DNA from: an uncultured Flavobacterium sp.
GTDB lineage: Bacteria; Bacteroidota; Bacteroidia; Flavobacteriales; Flavobacteriaceae
DNA length: 7,747 bases
Reading direction: 5' to 3'
NCBI RefSeq assembly: GCF_946479975.1
Contig: NZ_CAMLIX010000227.1
Span: 1 to 7,747 of the forward strand
The position numbers and the translations under genes were made by a program. Positions 7,435 to 7,747 of the stretch are shown here, in pieces (within the stretch, counting starts at the first letter, position 1; every line of letters begins with the position of its first letter). Under the pieces are notes generated by a model. That model was not told the origin of the DNA and ran no database searches. It saw only the letters and a list, made by a program, of their open reading frames with translations.

Positions 7435-7491
7435 GATATACTTTACGGAGTTACTTACGAAGATTCCTCGTTCCTCGGAATGACAATATTG
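7435..7491 (-). repeat. Right inverted repeat of the GIY-YIG cassette
   Basis: This is the reverse-complement partner of 6937-6993, with a 28-nt perfect core at 7459-7486. Mismatches cluster in the inner half, where the hairpin seen in the left copy (CTTCATA/TATGAAG) is replaced by CTTCGTA and CGTAAAG and is no longer self-complementary. It begins 7 bp after the GIY-YIG stop codon. A transcript crossing the whole cassette could fold the two repeats into one long stem. Confidence 0.92.
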
Positions 7492-7520
7492 TGGTGAAAT
7501 ATCTATGATGTTAAAATCCC

Positions 7521-7559
7521 AAACCTGACAATTATCAGGTTTTAAAAAGATGCTTTTTT
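7521..7559 (+). terminator. Probable intrinsic terminator upstream of the last gene
   Basis: AAACCTGA (7521-7528) and TCAGGTTT (7535-7542) form a perfect 8-bp stem with a 6-nt loop, followed by a short T run. A second small hairpin, AAAAAG (7544-7549) with CTTTTT (7553-7558), is adjacent and ends in a T6 tract. It would stop plus-strand transcription from the GIY-YIG gene. If the cassette is an insertion, it may have been the original terminator of the AsmA-like gene. Confidence 0.6.
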
Positions 7560-7560
7560 C

Positions 7561-7568
7561 AATATTTG
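7561..7568 (+). promoter_or_regulatory. Candidate -7 box for the last gene
   Basis: AATATTTG, followed by CC, matches TAnnTTTG at five of six fixed positions and lies 23 nt upstream of the ATG at 7592. A start near 7575 would give a leader of about 17 nt. It sits just after the terminator, which is a sensible place for a new transcription unit. No -33 TTG is visible. Confidence 0.4.
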
Positions 7569-7591
7569 CCTTTATTTTAATCTGAAAACAA

Positions 7592-7747
7592 ATGGCAAAA
7601 ACACCTTTACATACCTTTCACATTCCGGTAATGGGTCTTGCATATACAATTGACAGTCCGATTCGTGTGGCGCAGTACGGAATTTCGTCTGTAATTGCTC
7701 TCGCTGATGATGACTTGATTGAGAAAATGCGTAATTTTTACAGCACT
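7592..7747 (+). CDS. Unrecognised conserved-looking protein, 3'-truncated by the window end
   Basis: Only the first 52 codons are visible, beginning MAKTPLHTFHIPVMGLAYTI and continuing DSPIRVAQYGISSVI to a D/E-rich helix. The start is well supported: an in-frame TGA lies at 7583-7585, two codons before the ATG. There is no signal peptide, so it is probably cytoplasmic. The pattern of a strand with HIPVMG, a helix with SPIRVAQYG and a strand with ISSVIA superficially recalls the first beta-alpha units of a TIM-barrel enzyme such as the nitronate monooxygenase type. That is too little for a family call, and no function is claimed. It is the first gene after the probable terminator, so it likely has its own promoter. 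Confidence 0.8.
   Translation, partial: MAKTPLHTFHIPVMGLAYTIDSPIRVAQYGISSVIALADDDLIEKMRNFYST

Larger units (their letters stand above)
6937..7491 (+). mobile_element. Candidate compact GIY-YIG element bounded by 57-nt inverted repeats
   Basis: Two 57-nt segments, 6937-6993 and the reverse complement of 7435-7491, match at 50 positions. They enclose a single gene, a 104-codon GIY-YIG nuclease at 7113-7427. The outermost 8 bases, CAATCTTG on the left and CAATATTG on the right, are both inverted and direct repeats of each other because CAATnTTG is self-complementary. The element is therefore either 555 bp with the repeat ends at 6937/7491, or 539 bp (6945-7483) with an imperfect 8-bp target duplication. 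The right repeat starts 7 bp after the gene's stop, whereas about 120 bp of A/T-rich DNA separates the left repeat from the start. No transposase of a classical family is present. Calling it mobile is inference; the repeat-gene-repeat architecture is directly visible. Confidence 0.65.

Noticed and set aside
6937..7491. CRISPR or toxin-antitoxin interpretation of the repeat-flanked cassette
   Set aside because: Only two repeats, in inverted orientation, with no spacers. There is a single nuclease gene with no partner antitoxin-sized gene.
6937..7491. Classical insertion sequence
   Set aside because: No DDE, HUH (Y1) or serine/tyrosine recombinase motif is present; the only protein is a GIY-YIG domain.

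Overview
This AT-rich window comes from a member of the Bacteroidota, most likely a Flavobacterium or close relative. That placement is inferred. It rests on low GC, starts without Shine-Dalgarno sequences in A/T-rich leaders, weak matches to the Bacteroidota -7 promoter motif TAnnTTTG, and the protein families present.

Layout. Positions 1-1012 hold the 3' part (or all) of a beta-lactamase/PBP-fold serine hydrolase, closed by a clear intrinsic terminator. Positions 1295-2743 hold a second, complete serine hydrolase of the same superfamily, with a signal peptide and a C-terminal TPR region. It ends at a 16-bp terminator hairpin. Convergent to it, 5247-2857 (minus strand) encodes a membrane-anchored penicillin-acylase-family Ntn hydrolase. 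A 109-bp divergent intergenic region separates that gene from 5357-6913 (plus strand), which encodes a membrane-anchored protein resembling the AsmA/DUF748 type. Positions 7592-7747 hold the start of an unrecognised conserved-looking protein that runs off the window.

The most interesting part is 6937-7491. It is a roughly 550-bp cassette in which a 104-codon GIY-YIG nuclease gene lies between two 57-nt inverted repeats (50/57 identical, 28-nt perfect core). An imperfect 8-bp direct repeat may flank it. It looks like a minimal mobile or REP/RAYT-like element whose only protein is a GIY-YIG endonuclease. It sits between the AsmA-like gene and what may have been that gene's original terminator.

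The three hydrolases are exported or envelope-type enzymes of families that act on beta-lactams, D-amino-acid peptides, esters or amides. Their clustering hints at cell-envelope or small-molecule amide/ester metabolism. They are not one operon: strands alternate and terminators separate them, so a shared pathway is only a guess. No tRNA, rRNA, CRISPR array or classical transposase gene is visible.
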